Below, piece by piece: positions 1 through 14,377 of a stretch of DNA of 64,000 nucleotides (within the stretch, counting starts at the first letter, position 1; every line of letters begins with the position of its first letter). Source of the stretch: Novosphingobium sp. BW1 (GTDB lineage Bacteria > Pseudomonadota > Alphaproteobacteria > Sphingomonadales > Sphingomonadaceae). The notes beneath the pieces were generated by a model. The model saw only the letters and a list, made by a program, of their open reading frames with translations, did no database searches and was not told where the DNA came from. A program made the translations under genes and the position numbers. Location of the stretch: NCBI RefSeq assembly GCF_008107685.1, contig NZ_VIRF01000082.1, positions 1 through 64,000 of the forward strand, written 5' to 3'.

Positions 1-1
1 G

Positions 2-601
2 CCCTACATTCCGCCAGCCCCCACGCCGATGCCCGCAGGCGGCAGCGGCGGTACGCCTGTGGTTATCGGCGGTGGTCCTATCGGGGGCTTCGGGGGAGGC
101 TTTTTCGGCGGGTTCTTCGGAGGCGGCGGGTCGAGCGGCGGCAACGTCGTCATCACTTCGACCACGACCGGCGGCTCGACGTCGAGCAGCTCGTCCTCGT
201 CCAGTTCCAGTTCCTCTTCATCGTCCTCCTCATCTTCGTCGAGCTCTTCGGGCGGCGAGGGTTCGACGACGACCACCACCAGTACCTCGACCAGTTCGGG
301 GGGCGACGATGGCTCGACCACCACGAGTACATCGACAAGCTCGGGCGGCAACACGAGCACGAGCTCGAGCACGTCGAGTTCAACGAGCAGTTCGACCAGC
401 ACGTCCACATCGACTTCGACAGGCGGTGATACCACTACGACCACCGGGGGATCCACGACGGGCGGCTACACGCCCCCCGCTCCTCCTCCGCCAATTGACG
501 TGCCCGAACCGCCGATGCTGATCCTCTTCGGTGCCGCTGCCGCTGCGCTCTTCGCGCGCAGCCGCCTGGCGCGTCGGGACAAGGACACCGTCCAAGCCTG
601 A
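2..601 (+). CDS. PEP-CTERM-anchored Ser/Thr-rich surface protein, 5' end outside window
   Basis: The frame is open from the left edge, so only the C-terminal ~199 residues are present; an internal ATG at 29 is probably not the start. The visible part is Gly-rich, then has a run of 23 consecutive serines (about nt 184-252), then Thr/Ser/Gly low complexity, then a Pro-rich linker. It ends in a PEP-CTERM sorting signal: VPEP, a hydrophobic helix (LILFGAAAAALF) and a basic tail containing SRLARR. Such signals are known to be processed by exosortase in Gram-negative bacteria that make exopolysaccharide. The low-complexity part looks like an extended, possibly glycosylated stalk (inference). No catalytic domain is visible. 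Followed by about 350 nt without a gene. Confidence 0.8.
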   Translation, partial: PYIPPAPTPMPAGGSGGTPVVIGGGPIGGFGGGFFGGFFGGGGSSGGNVVITSTTTGGSTSSSSSSSSSSSSSSSSSSSSSSSGGEGSTTTTTSTSTSSGGDDGSTTTSTSTSSGGNTSTSSSTSSSTSSSTSTSTSTSTGGDTTTTTGGSTTGGYTPPAPPPPIDVPEPPMLILFGAAAAALFARSRLARRDKDTVQA

Positions 602-953
602 CGCAGGTTCGCGGGATTTCCAGCCCGCTCAAAAGGTACGGACATCCACAAGCCAGGCAAGGGCAGAGAGTGAACCGAGAGCCATCGCCCTCGGGTTCCC
701 CATAATGTCTACGTCAGCTTGTGAGAGCCGCCTTGGCGAGGCGATTGCTTGTCGCCCCGTCCTGTATCGCGGCGAGATTGGGCGAGTGCCTCATGCCCGG
801 AATTTCCGGGTTACCGAGGGCGCTGGCTCGCGGAAATCATGACCAGCTTCTCCCGTTCCGTCCATGACCGGGCCTCAAACGCGGAAAACCCCGCCCGGCG
901 CCTGCCGGACGGGGTTTTCGAAAGGTCCATGAGGGCCTCGGCTGAGCGCCGGA
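602..953. other. Gene-free interval between PEP-CTERM gene and acnA
   Basis: Apart from the hairpin at 885-918 I see no convincing gene. Open frames crossing it lack a ribosome site and recognisable protein content. Confidence 0.6.
885..918 (-). terminator. Rho-independent terminator of acnA
   Basis: Stem AAAACCCCG with CGGGGTTTT, an inner CCGG/CCGG pairing and a short loop. On the minus strand it lies about 35 nt after the acnA stop and ends in a T run. The A run on the other arm would let it work in both directions, so it could also end the PEP-CTERM transcript. Confidence 0.8.
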
Positions 954-3629
<2,676 letters not shown>

Positions 3630-3784
3630 GTGGGCGTTGTTCCCTTCCTGTGATGTCTGACGCTTGGGTTCAGGCCGTTGAACGCATAGTCCTCGGGCGT
3701 GTTGCAACGCGACAGACGGGTTCGTCGGCTCGCCGATGCGCGCTGAAAGGCGCAAGGTCAAGAGGGAGGGCCTCCTGCATAGGT

Positions 3785-4738
3785 CTAGGGGGTGGGTTGT
3801 GAAACTTTGTTTCTCGTACCGACCCAGCATCCGACGAGGATTAGAAATGTTCCGGCAACAGTCGCAAGCGCCACGTTTTCGCCGAAGAACAGCCAGCCCA
3901 GCAAGGCGGCCCAGGCAAAGCCGGTGTACTCGACCGGCACCAGCACTTGCGTTTCGGCGCGCGCATAGCCCCAAGAAAGCAATAGGTGCGCGAGCGTGGC
4001 GAGCAGGGCCCCCGCCGCGATCAGGCCCCAGACCGGGCCTGTGGGCAGGATGAAAAGCCATGGGGCGGGCAAGGCCACGAGGAGCGTCGAGAACAGGTTC
4101 TGGAACAGCGTGATCTCGCCGGGGCCTGCCAGCAGGGCCTGCTTGCGCTGCAGCACGAGGTTGAAGGCATAGAACACGGCCGAACACAACACGGCCGCGA
4201 TCCCCTTAAGCGTCTCGGGGGAGGTGCCGAGCGCGCCCAATCGTCCGCCGCCGATCACGATCACCCCAGCGATGCCGAGCAGCGAGGCCACGATCGCCTG
4301 CGGGCGAATGACCTCCCCCAGGAGCAAGGCTGCCAGGAACAGCGCGATGATCGGCGATATGAACGAGATCGCGATCGCCTCGGCCATGGGAATGCGGACG
4401 AGTCCATAGAAGAAGAGTGCCGCCATGCAGGTCGTAACCGCGGCGCGAAAGGCGTGGAGTTGCAGGCGCGCTGGCGCGAGGCGACGCGAGACGGCGGCGA
4501 TCTTGGGACGAGAGGCGCGCAAGGTTGCCAGCCAGACCGGCAGGGCGAAGAGCGTCCCCAGCGCGTTGCGCAGGAGCAGCGCGGAGTAGACGCCCAGCGC
4601 GATCGAGGCGCCCTTCATCGTTGTATCCATTGCGCTGAAGGTCCCGATACCCGCGACCACGGCAAGGACCGGCAGCGCGGACTGCAGGGCCGATGGGGCC
4701 GGTGGCGTGGTATCGGAGGCGTAAGCGGGCTGCGTCAT
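3785..4738 (-). CDS. EamA/DMT-family transporter (10 TM)
   Basis: 317 residues of mostly hydrophobic sequence with about ten predicted membrane helices in two repeats, typical of the drug/metabolite transporter superfamily. Family-like stretches include [20 protein letters not shown] and [20 protein letters not shown]. The ATG at 4738 (MTQPAYASD) is preferred over an in-frame TTG at 4780, which would add a polar extension; the ribosome site is weak for both. The substrate cannot be told from sequence. It lies 155 nt upstream of acnA on the same strand. Confidence 0.88.
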   Translation of the reverse strand: MTQPAYASDTTPPAPSALQSALPVLAVVAGIGTFSAMDTTMKGASIALGVYSALLLRNALGTLFALPVWLATLRASRPKIAAVSRRLAPARLQLHAFRAAVTTCMAALFFYGLVRIPMAEAIAISFISPIIALFLAALLLGEVIRPQAIVASLLGIAGVIVIGGGRLGALGTSPETLKGIAAVLCSAVFYAFNLVLQRKQALLAGPGEITLFQNLFSTLLVALPAPWLFILPTGPVWGLIAAGALLATLAHLLLSWGYARAETQVLVPVEYTGFAWAALLGWLFFGENVALATVAGTFLILVGCWVGTRNKVSQPTP

Positions 4739-4910
4739 GGTCCGAGTGCTGTGGGTTAAGCGCCGGTTATTCGCAAGCAATTCATCGTAGCGACAGGCGC
4801 GATGCGGAACGGACGTGCTATACTGGCGTTCACATCGCCGGATCGGTGGCCGTGATGCGCACGGTCGCTATGCGGCCTACACGTATTATTCGGGCGGATT
4901 TCGAAGCAAA

Positions 4911-6374
4911 ATGAGCAGCATCCAGCGCAAGGCCTGTGGCCTTCTTTCGAGTCTTTCGGCGCTTTCCCTCCTGGCTCAGCCGGTGCTGGCGCAGAGTCGC
5001 GCCGAGAGCGGCCCTGAAGACATCCTGCCCCGCCCGCATTCGCCTGCCGCGCAAGCCTTGCCGGCGGCGACATCAACGCCGAACTCCGCGCCCCCGCGTG
5101 CGCCGCAGAAGGCTCCGGCGCCAACCACCGCAACCGTGGTGAGCGAGGGGGCGCGGACGCGCACCACGTCCGAGCCGGTGGTGCAGGAACTCTTCCTCTC
5201 CGCACCGGTACTGCCCTGGAATATCTCCGACGCGCAGGACCTTCTCGCCACGATCCGCGGAATCGGGAGCGAGGGGCTGTTTCCCGCCGACTATCAGCCC
5301 GACGCGCTCGAGGCCGCGATCGCGGCGGGCGAGGGCGATGCGCTCGACGAACTGGCGAGCAAGCTCATGGGCTGGTTGGTCGAGGACCTGCGCGACGGGC
5401 GCACGCCCATGCCCGCGCGCGTGCAGTGGTTTGCGGTCGATCCCGACCGCGACGAGATGCCCACCGGCAAGGTGATGGCCCAGACCCTGGCAGCGCACGA
5501 TATTCCCGGTCTCGTCGCCGCGCTGGCGCCGACCGTGCCGGACTACGCCGCGCTCAAGGAGGAACTGGCCGCGACGCCCGAAGCGCAGAAGGACCGGCGC
5601 CTCCTCATCATGGCCAACATGGATCGCTGGCGCTGGCTCAAGCGCGATCTGGGCGAAGTCTATCTTCTGACCAACGTGCCCGAGTTCCAGCTGCGCCTCA
5701 CGGTCAAGAACAAGATCATCCGCACCTACAAGACGGTCGTCGGCAAGCCGGGACGCACCGCGACGCCGCAGCTGGCCGAGACGGTCTCGGCGGTCGTGTT
5801 CAACCCGACCTGGACCGTGCCGCAGTCAATCGTGAAGGGGGAGGGGCTGGGCCAGAAGGTTCTGAACAACCCGACCTGGGCGCGCAATGCCGGCTACAAG
5901 GCCACCAAGGACGCCAACGGCAATGTCTGGGTTGTCCAGCAGCCGGGTCCGAACAATTCGCTCGGCATGATGAAGATCGACATGCCCAACGAGCACGCGA
6001 TCTACCTCCACGACACGCCGTCCAAGCAGTACTTCAACCACGAGGTGCGCGCCTACAGCCACGGCTGCATCCGCACCGAGCGTGCGGTCGAACTGGGCAT
6101 GACGATGGCGATCCTGGGCGCGGGCATGTCGGGCAGCGAGGCCGCCGATATCTCGCGTTCGGGCAAGTACACGAAGGTCGAGATGACCCGCACCTTCCCG
6201 GTCTATCTCACCTACTTCACCATCGCGCGCGACATTGAGGGCAACCTGGAGACTTTCGACGACATCTACGAGCGCGACACCCCGGTGCTTGAAAGCTTCC
6301 AGCAGCCCCGCCAGCTCAAGACCTCGCAGCGCAAGAGCGAAGAGGAAGTCATCAAGCTGGATAACCCGCTGTAA
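4911..6374 (+). CDS. Murein L,D-transpeptidase (YkuD domain), exported
   Basis: Cross-links or trims peptidoglycan in the periplasm through a cysteine nucleophile. 487 residues. An N-terminal signal peptide (hydrophobic core, cut near PVLAQS) is followed by a Pro/Ala-rich linker, a scaffold region rich in acidic residues (about 100-240), and the YkuD domain. The catalytic motif YSHGCIRTE places the nucleophile near Cys386, with an upstream HD motif in IYLHDTPSKQYF. This is the layout of YcbB/LdtD-type enzymes, though a clear peptidoglycan-binding repeat is not obvious. The ATG at 4911 starts the signal peptide directly. A strong terminator follows. Confidence 0.92.
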   Translation: MSSIQRKACGLLSSLSALSLLAQPVLAQSRAESGPEDILPRPHSPAAQALPAATSTPNSAPPRAPQKAPAPTTATVVSEGARTRTTSEPVVQELFLSAPVLPWNISDAQDLLATIRGIGSEGLFPADYQPDALEAAIAAGEGDALDELASKLMGWLVEDLRDGRTPMPARVQWFAVDPDRDEMPTGKVMAQTLAAHDIPGLVAALAPTVPDYAALKEELAATPEAQKDRRLLIMANMDRWRWLKRDLGEVYLLTNVPEFQLRLTVKNKIIRTYKTVVGKPGRTATPQLAETVSAVVFNPTWTVPQSIVKGEGLGQKVLNNPTWARNAGYKATKDANGNVWVVQQPGPNNSLGMMKIDMPNEHAIYLHDTPSKQYFNHEVRAYSHGCIRTERAVELGMTMAILGAGMSGSEAADISRSGKYTKVEMTRTFPVYLTYFTIARDIEGNLETFDDIYERDTPVLESFQQPRQLKTSQRKSEEEVIKLDNPL

Positions 6375-6386
6375 TATAAAGTACAG

Positions 6387-6427
6387 AAACCGGAGGAGGG
6401 CGCTTCCCTTGCGCTCTCCTCCGGTTT
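6387..6427 (+). terminator. Rho-independent terminator after the L,D-transpeptidase gene
   Basis: Twelve-base stem AAACCGGAGGAG with CTCCTCCGGTTT, extended by GGCGC/GCGCT, loop TTCCCTT. It begins 12 nt after the stop codon. Confidence 0.85.
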
Positions 6428-6463
6428 CCATTTTGCTAAGTAATCTGGCCTAGTCTTTGGATC

Positions 6464-7120
6464 ATGCCAGATGAGATTTCAGCGCTGATCGACAAGCCCC
6501 ATTTGCTCATTGCTGTTCTCGCGTTTGGTGGCGTGCTGGGAATGGCGGTCGAGCGTTTCGTTGAATCTTCGAAGCGCGCCGAGCGCCGTGCCTACTGGAA
6601 GAAGCGCAAGACCAAGGGTTCTCGTCCCTCGGTCCGCCAAAGACCAGCAGCGAAGGAGGCGGGCTCGGCGACGTCGCGCGTCTCTGCGACGGACCAGCTC
6701 GATATTGTCATGGATGCCGATTTTTCGGCGCAGCCTCTCCTCAACCGTCCGGAGAGGCGTCTAATGTCTGTGCTCGACACATGTGTTCGCGAGGGTGCCC
6801 CGGATTGGAGGGTCATGGCGCAAGTCAGCATGGGTGAGATCGTGCGCAGTGACGACCAGGACGCGTACTTTGCTGTCAATTCGAAGCGCGTGGACCTTTT
6901 GATCGTCAATGATGCGTATGAGCCGCTTCACGCCATAGAGTTCCAGGGGACGGGGCATCATCTCGGGCGCGACGCTGCCGCGCGCGATGCTGTGAAACGC
7001 GAGGCTCTACGCAAAGCGGGAATCGGCTACGTGGAGGTCGCGAGCGGAGACAGTCCTTCGGATGTGCGAATTGCGGTCGCCAAGCTGCTGCGGCAATCCG
7101 GTCGGGTCGACCATGAATGA
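6464..7120 (+). CDS. Membrane-anchored DUF2726 protein
   Basis: 218 residues. One N-terminal helix (about 14-32, LLIAVLAFGGVLGMAVE) is followed by a basic linker (about 40-75), then a DUF2726 domain (about 88-210) with LLNRPERRL, KRVDLLIVN, AIEFQGTGHH and REALRKAGIGYVEV. The D...EFQG arrangement recalls the PD-(D/E)xK nuclease core, and DUF2726 is known fused to topoisomerase zinc fingers and helicases; nuclease activity here is inference. It converges on recQ with an 18 nt gap, an interesting neighbour for a DNA-associated domain. Confidence 0.85.
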   Translation: MPDEISALIDKPHLLIAVLAFGGVLGMAVERFVESSKRAERRAYWKKRKTKGSRPSVRQRPAAKEAGSATSRVSATDQLDIVMDADFSAQPLLNRPERRLMSVLDTCVREGAPDWRVMAQVSMGEIVRSDDQDAYFAVNSKRVDLLIVNDAYEPLHAIEFQGTGHHLGRDAAARDAVKREALRKAGIGYVEVASGDSPSDVRIAVAKLLRQSGRVDHE

Positions 7121-7138
7121 CTATCGCGCCGTCGCGCC

Positions 7139-9016
7139 TCAGAACTGCTGGAGGACGTGGAGGAATTCCTCGCCGTAGGCGTCAAGTTTGCGGCTGCCCA
7201 CGCCCGTGATCGAGCCCAGTTCGGACAGGCTGGAGGGGCGCATCGAGGCCATCTCGCGCAACGTGGCGTCGTGGAAGATGACGTAGGGCGGCACGCCCTG
7301 GTCCTTGGCGAGATCGCGGCGCAACTCGCGCAGGGCATCGAAGAGCGGATCGCCGACCGGGTTGGGTGTCTGGTCTGCCGCGCGGCCCCGGCGGCCGCGT
7401 TCCTTCTTGGGTGGGCGCACGATCATCACCGCGGCCTCGTTCTTGAGGATCTCGCGGGCATCGCCGCCCAGTGCCAGCCCGCCGTGCTCGGTAGGGACAA
7501 GGCTGCCCCGGGCCTGAAGCGCGCGGGCCAGGGCCTTGAGGATCGGCTTTTCTTCCTCGCGCAGGATGCCGAAGACCGACAGCTGGTCGTGCCCGCGCTG
7601 GAGCACGCGATCGTCGGTAACGCCCGTCAGGACCTTTTCGAGGTGTCCAAGGCCATAGGTCTGCCCGGTGCGGTAGACCGCCGAGAGCAGCTTCTGCGCC
7701 AGCGTCGTCGCGTCGATCACATCGACCGGTTCAAGGCAGGTGTCGCAGTTGCCGCACTTGGCGGGCGGGTCCTCGCCAAAGTGGCGGAGGAGAACGGCGC
7801 GGCGGCAGTCGGCGGTCTCGATCAGGCCCGCGAGCGATTCGAGGCGCTGGCGCTCGCTCTGTTGGCGGGCCTCGTCGACTTCGGCCAGCCGCATGCGCGC
7901 GCGGGCAAAGTCGTCCGCGCCCCAGAACATGACGGCAATCGAAGGATCGCCGTCGCGCCCGGCGCGGCCCGTTTCCTGGTAGTAGCCTTCGATAGACTTG
8001 GGGATCCCGGCGTGGGCGACGAAGCGCACGTCGGGCTTGTCGATGCCCATACCAAAGGCGACGGTCGCGACCATCACCATGTCCTCGCTCGCCACGAAGG
8101 CGGCCTGGTTCTTCTGGCGCACTTCGGAGGGGAGGCCCGCGTGGTAGGGCAGGACCGGGCGGCCGGTCGATTTCGCGAGCGTCTCGGCAAGCTGCTCCAC
8201 GCGCGCACGGGTGGGCGCGTAGATGATGCCCGGGCCCGGGTTCTCGTCGATCACGCCCTTCAGCTGGCGCGCCACGCTGTCGCGCGGACGGATCGCGTAG
8301 CGGATGTTGGGACGGTCGAACCCGGCGACGATGAGACCATCCTCGCCGATCCCGAGCTGGGTCAGGATGTCGGCGCGGGTGTGGCGGTCGGCCGTCGCGG
8401 TCAGCGCCAGGCGGGGGACCTGCGGGAAGGCGTCGAGAAGTGGCTTGAGCAGGCGGTAGTCGGGCCGGAAATCATGCCCCCATTCCGAGACGCAGTGCGC
8501 CTCGTCGATGGCGAAAAGTGCGATCTTGGTGCTCGACAGGAGTTCGCGGAAGGCGCTCTGGCTGGCCCGCTCGGGCGCGATATAGAGAAGATCGAGCTGG
8601 CCCGCGCGAAAGGCGTCGAGGGTCTCGCGCCAGTCGGCATCGACGCTGGTGAGGGTCGCGGCGCGGATGCCGTTGGCGCGCGCGGAGCGCAGTTGGTCGT
8701 GCATCAGTGCAATGAGCGGGGAGACGACCACGCAGGTGCCTTCCAGCAGCACAGCGGGAAGCTGGTAGGTCAGCGACTTGCCTGCGCCGGTCGGCATCAC
8801 CGCCAGCGTGGACTGGCCCTGCAGCACGCGGTCCACCACCTGATCCTGGACCCCGCGAAAGCCGGAAAAGCCAAAGGTCGCCTGCAGCGCCTCGCGCACG
8901 CGGTTTGCAGAAGGGGGCGGGGCGGGCGTGTTGTCGACGGGCGGCGCAAGGTCGCTCTGCCAGTCGTCGTCATCGCCGTAGAAGGTCGTCTCGAAGGGCC
9001 AGTCGTCGTCGTTCAC
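7139..9016 (-). CDS. recQ: ATP-dependent DNA helicase RecQ
   Basis: 3'-5' DNA helicase of recombination and fork repair. 625 residues with Walker A TGAGKS (76-81), DEAH (171-174), ATPTR...YHAGL and a Q...GRAGRDG motif VI, the RecQ zinc-binding cysteines including CGNCDTC (about 405), a winged helix, and a C-terminal HRDC domain (from about 550). The N-terminus carries about 30 extra acidic and proline-rich residues before the usual start of the fold. The start has no competing in-frame Met nearby. Confidence 0.96.
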   Translation of the reverse strand: MNDDDWPFETTFYGDDDDWQSDLAPPVDNTPAPPPSANRVREALQATFGFSGFRGVQDQVVDRVLQGQSTLAVMPTGAGKSLTYQLPAVLLEGTCVVVSPLIALMHDQLRSARANGIRAATLTSVDADWRETLDAFRAGQLDLLYIAPERASQSAFRELLSSTKIALFAIDEAHCVSEWGHDFRPDYRLLKPLLDAFPQVPRLALTATADRHTRADILTQLGIGEDGLIVAGFDRPNIRYAIRPRDSVARQLKGVIDENPGPGIIYAPTRARVEQLAETLAKSTGRPVLPYHAGLPSEVRQKNQAAFVASEDMVMVATVAFGMGIDKPDVRFVAHAGIPKSIEGYYQETGRAGRDGDPSIAVMFWGADDFARARMRLAEVDEARQQSERQRLESLAGLIETADCRRAVLLRHFGEDPPAKCGNCDTCLEPVDVIDATTLAQKLLSAVYRTGQTYGLGHLEKVLTGVTDDRVLQRGHDQLSVFGILREEEKPILKALARALQARGSLVPTEHGGLALGGDAREILKNEAAVMIVRPPKKERGRRGRAADQTPNPVGDPLFDALRELRRDLAKDQGVPPYVIFHDATLREMASMRPSSLSELGSITGVGSRKLDAYGEEFLHVLQQF

Positions 9017-9210
9017 GGGGCTGCTTATGGCAGAGCCGACGCCCTCGCGGAACCCGTCGAAGAGACGCTTTCCTCCGCTTTTCGCAGGGCAGGGGCGCGG
9101 GGCGAAGGTGGGGGCTTGCGAAGTTGGAACCCGCGCTTGTGACGATTGGCGGGCACTTTTTGGGCCGCAGCGAGTTTATTTCACGACAACTGGTTCATGG
9201 AGATCACATC

Positions 9211-9366
9211 ATGTCGTCTTACGTTTACCATTCCAGTCGCCCGCACGAATCGATCCTGCCGCGGGCGCATCGCGATGCGCATCAGCGCTTCCACACTTAT
9301 GGTCCGATCCAGCCGATGGACGGTAACCGCGGCCTGTTCGGTCGTCTGCTCGACCGCCTGTTCTGA
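9211..9366 (+). CDS. Small hypothetical protein (51 aa)
   Basis: ATG with a well-placed GGAGA seven bases upstream. The peptide is polar, rich in His, Arg and Pro (SSRPHESILPRAH) and ends in an amphipathic GLFGRLLDRLF. There is no signal peptide or membrane helix. A hairpin follows 13 nt after the stop, so the unit looks like an independent small gene. Family not recognised. Confidence 0.5.
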   Translation: MSSYVYHSSRPHESILPRAHRDAHQRFHTYGPIQPMDGNRGLFGRLLDRLF

Positions 9367-9379
9367 CCCCACCTTGCCT

Positions 9380-9407
9380 CTCCCACGCAAACCATGGTGC
9401 GTGGGAG
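9380..9407. terminator. Possible terminator hairpin without a clear T run
   Basis: Perfect ten-base stem CTCCCACGCA / TGCGTGGGAG with an eight-base loop. It lies just after the 51-residue gene. No U tract follows, so termination strength is uncertain. Confidence 0.5.
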
Positions 9408-9694
9408 TGGACGATGGCCCGCCGCCGGTGCGCCATCGCGTCGGGACCGCAGTCCCCTCTATCTCATCCCTTCGGACAAGACCTGTCCCGTGCACGGCAT
9501 GGGCCCCACCAAGTTGCGGGCTTGCGCGTGGTAACTTTTCCTTTCACATCCCAGGCGGGCGAACCCGCATGGCTGTTTTAAGCGCTTCTTGGAGTGCTTG
9601 CGCGATAATTGCTCTCACTCGATCAACGGTTACAATCGATTGTATCGGGGTCGCCAACGGAACCGCAAGAACACTACGGGAAAAGGTACAAGTC

Positions 9695-9973
9695 ATGGGA
9701 GCGATGCTGCACGACGCACGTGTGCGTTTCGAGGAATGCCACACGGCTTGGTTGAACGAGTGCGAATTTGCCGAACTGGCGCGTACGCTGAAGGCGCTTG
9801 CGCACGAACAGGGCGTTGCGACCGATCCGATCATCAACGAACTGGTTCACTTCGGGGCCGATGCCGCCTTTGCGCTGCTTACGGTTGAATCATGTATCGC
9901 GGACGAAGCCCGAGCGGCGACCCCTGCCCATACTGCCCAGATGAAGCCTGCCGGTCCGCCGCTGGTCCATTGA
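9695..9973 (+). CDS. Small hypothetical protein (92 aa)
   Basis: ATG at 9695 with AAAGG about nine bases upstream; an alternative ATG lies at 9704. The protein is soluble and largely helical by composition (FAELARTLKALAHEQGV), with several cysteines and histidines but no metal motif. The open frame extends upstream, but that part reads as non-coding. A good terminator sits about 75 nt downstream. Family not recognised. Confidence 0.55.
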   Translation: MGAMLHDARVRFEECHTAWLNECEFAELARTLKALAHEQGVATDPIINELVHFGADAAFALLTVESCIADEARAATPAHTAQMKPAGPPLVH

Positions 9974-10048
9974 GTGCGCCGGTGGGGCGGCCGCCGAACA
10001 CGGCCTTGCCCCGCCCAACGGCACAGAACCACGCCGACAGGTCTTCCC

Positions 10049-10092
10049 GGCGCCGTCCACCTCTTCCCCTGGGGGTGGGCGGCGCCTCTTTT
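10049..10092 (+). terminator. Rho-independent terminator
   Basis: Thirteen-base stem GGCGCCGTCCACC / GGTGGGCGGCGCC (one G-U pair), loop of twelve bases, then TCTTTT. The T-rich tail points to the plus strand, ending the small gene at 9695-9973. It sits just beyond the end of the convergent metH gene. Confidence 0.75.
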
Positions 10093-10102
10093 CGTGTCCC
10101 AC

Positions 10103-12751
<2,649 letters not shown>

Positions 12752-12771
12752 GGTGTCCCCCCGGGATCCGG

Positions 12772-13314
12772 TCAGGTGGTGGCGAGTGCGGCGAGCGGGC
12801 GCGCCAGCACGAAGTCGTCATAGATCACGCCGCCAACATCGAAGCTGCGCGAGCCGATCGTCTCGAAGTTGTTCTTGGCGTAGAAGCTCAAGGCACGCTG
12901 GTTGTCGTTCTTGACGCCGAGCAGGAGGCGCTTGTGGCCGTCGGCCTGCGCGGCTTCCAGGACATTGCGCATGAGCGCGCTCGCGATCACCGTGCCCTGG
13001 AATTTCGCCAGCACGTAGATGCGCTTCAGCTCTACGTCGCCGTCCTTCGCTTGATCGAGTTCAGGTGTGCAGGTGAGGGCATAGCCCACAGGCGCGTGAC
13101 CGGGTTCGACTTCAGCGAGCCAGATCCGCCCCCCGCTTTCCAGATAGCGGCGGTAGGTTTCGGCCGAATGCGAGGTGCGGCAGTGGGCCAGCAGACCCTG
13201 ACCGTGGACGACGCCTGCGAAGGCCTCCAGAAACGTGGCCGAGCCAATGAGCGAGAGAGTTTCGGCATCTTCGGGCGTGGCAACCCGGATGCGCCAGATA
13301 GGCATGTTCGTCAT
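12772..13314 (-). CDS. GNAT-family N-acetyltransferase
   Basis: 180 residues with the GNAT fold: N-terminal [15 protein letters not shown], a central acetyl-CoA region ([20 protein letters not shown], in which QGTVIA replaces the usual Q/RxxGxG/A), and the C-terminal [10 protein letters not shown] strand-helix. Start at 13314 (MTNMPIW); a second Met at 13305 is possible. It sits in the metF-metH operon between the two methionine synthase genes. The substrate is unknown; location alone does not prove a role in methionine metabolism. Confidence 0.88.
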   Translation of the reverse strand: MTNMPIWRIRVATPEDAETLSLIGSATFLEAFAGVVHGQGLLAHCRTSHSAETYRRYLESGGRIWLAEVEPGHAPVGYALTCTPELDQAKDGDVELKRIYVLAKFQGTVIASALMRNVLEAAQADGHKRLLLGVKNDNQRALSFYAKNNFETIGSRSFDVGGVIYDDFVLARPLAALATT

Positions 13315-13330
13315 GTAAGGTGTCTTTGCG

Positions 13331-14377
13331 TCAGGCGGCCATGGTGAAGGGTTCGAGCCCGGCAAGGCGGGTGATAGGCGCAAGCTCGGGCACGCGGCGC
13401 GGGGGCAGGCCCTCCACCGCCTTTGCGATCTCGGCGATGTGTGCGGGCGTGGATCCGCAGCAGCCGCCCAGCACGTTGACCTGCCCCGCATCGGCCCATT
13501 CCTTCACGAAGCCTGCCGTGGTTTCGGGCATCTCGTCGTAGGCGCCCAGTTCGTTGGGCAATCCTGCGTTGGGGTAGATCATGATGAGGCTGTCGGCGAT
13601 CTCGGAGAGGACCTTGACGTGCGGGCGCAGCTGGGTCGCACCGAACGAGCAGTTGAGCCCGATGGTGAGCGGCTTGGCATGGCGCACCGCGTGCCAGAAC
13701 GCCTCGACCGTGTGGCCCGAGAGGTTGCGGCCCGACAGGTCGGTCAGCGTCATCGAGAGCATGATCGGAACCTCGCGGCCCAGCTCGGCCTCGAGCTGGC
13801 GCACGGCCATGATCCCCGCTTTGGCGTTGAGCGTGTCGAACACGGTCTCGATCAGGATGAAGTCGGCGCCGCCCTCGACAAGCGCCGTGGCCTGCTCCTT
13901 GTAGACATCGACAAGCGTGTCCCAGTCGATCTCGCGGTAGCCCGGGTCGTTCACGTCGGGGCTGAGCGAGAGGGTCTTGTTGGTGGGGCCGATGGCGCCC
14001 GCAACGAAGCGGGGGCGCCCGTCCTTCGCGGTGAACTCGTCGGCCAGCTTGCGCGCTAGCTGGGCGGAGGCGACGTTGATCTCGCGCACGAGTCCTTGCG
14101 CGCCGTAATCGGCCTGGCTGATGCGGTTGGCCGAGAAGGTATTGGTCTCGGCAATGTCCGCGCCGGCCTCGAAGTAGGCGCGGTGGATGGCCTCGGGCAC
14201 CTCGGGCTTGGTGAGGGCAAGGATGTCGTTGTTGCCCTTCTGGTCATGGCCCAGAGCCAGATCGCCCGCGTAGTCGGCTTCGGAAAGCTTCCAGTTCTGG
14301 ATCTCGGTGCCAAAGGCCCCGTCGGTAATGAGGATGCGGCGGCGGGCCTGCTCCTCGAAGGCTTCACGGGGCGTCAT
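13331..14377 (-). CDS. metH: Methionine synthase homocysteine-binding subunit (split MetH N-terminal domain)
   Basis: 348 residues forming one homocysteine S-methyltransferase (betaine-homocysteine methyltransferase type) barrel. Zinc-binding cysteines appear in GLNCSFGATQLRP (about 242) and GGCCGSTPAHI (about 304). It should bind homocysteine and work with the separately encoded B12 part at 10103-12751. The ATG at 14377 overlaps the metF stop (TAATG), suggesting translational coupling. Confidence 0.94.
   Translation of the reverse strand: MTPREAFEEQARRRILITDGAFGTEIQNWKLSEADYAGDLALGHDQKGNNDILALTKPEVPEAIHRAYFEAGADIAETNTFSANRISQADYGAQGLVREINVASAQLARKLADEFTAKDGRPRFVAGAIGPTNKTLSLSPDVNDPGYREIDWDTLVDVYKEQATALVEGGADFILIETVFDTLNAKAGIMAVRQLEAELGREVPIMLSMTLTDLSGRNLSGHTVEAFWHAVRHAKPLTIGLNCSFGATQLRPHVKVLSEIADSLIMIYPNAGLPNELGAYDEMPETTAGFVKEWADAGQVNVLGGCCGSTPAHIAEIAKAVEGLPPRRVPELAPITRLAGLEPFTMAA

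Noticed and set aside
4..456. Val/Glu/Leu-rich frame opposite the PEP-CTERM gene
   Set aside because: It is the complement of the serine and glycine repeats, not a real protein.
7157..9142. 661-residue open frame opposite recQ
   Set aside because: Antisense shadow of recQ with no recognisable domain.
10049..10092. Hairpin near metH considered as part of a cobalamin riboswitch
   Set aside because: It lies after the metH stop, not in a leader, and has terminator form with a T run on the plus strand. No B12-box core was seen.
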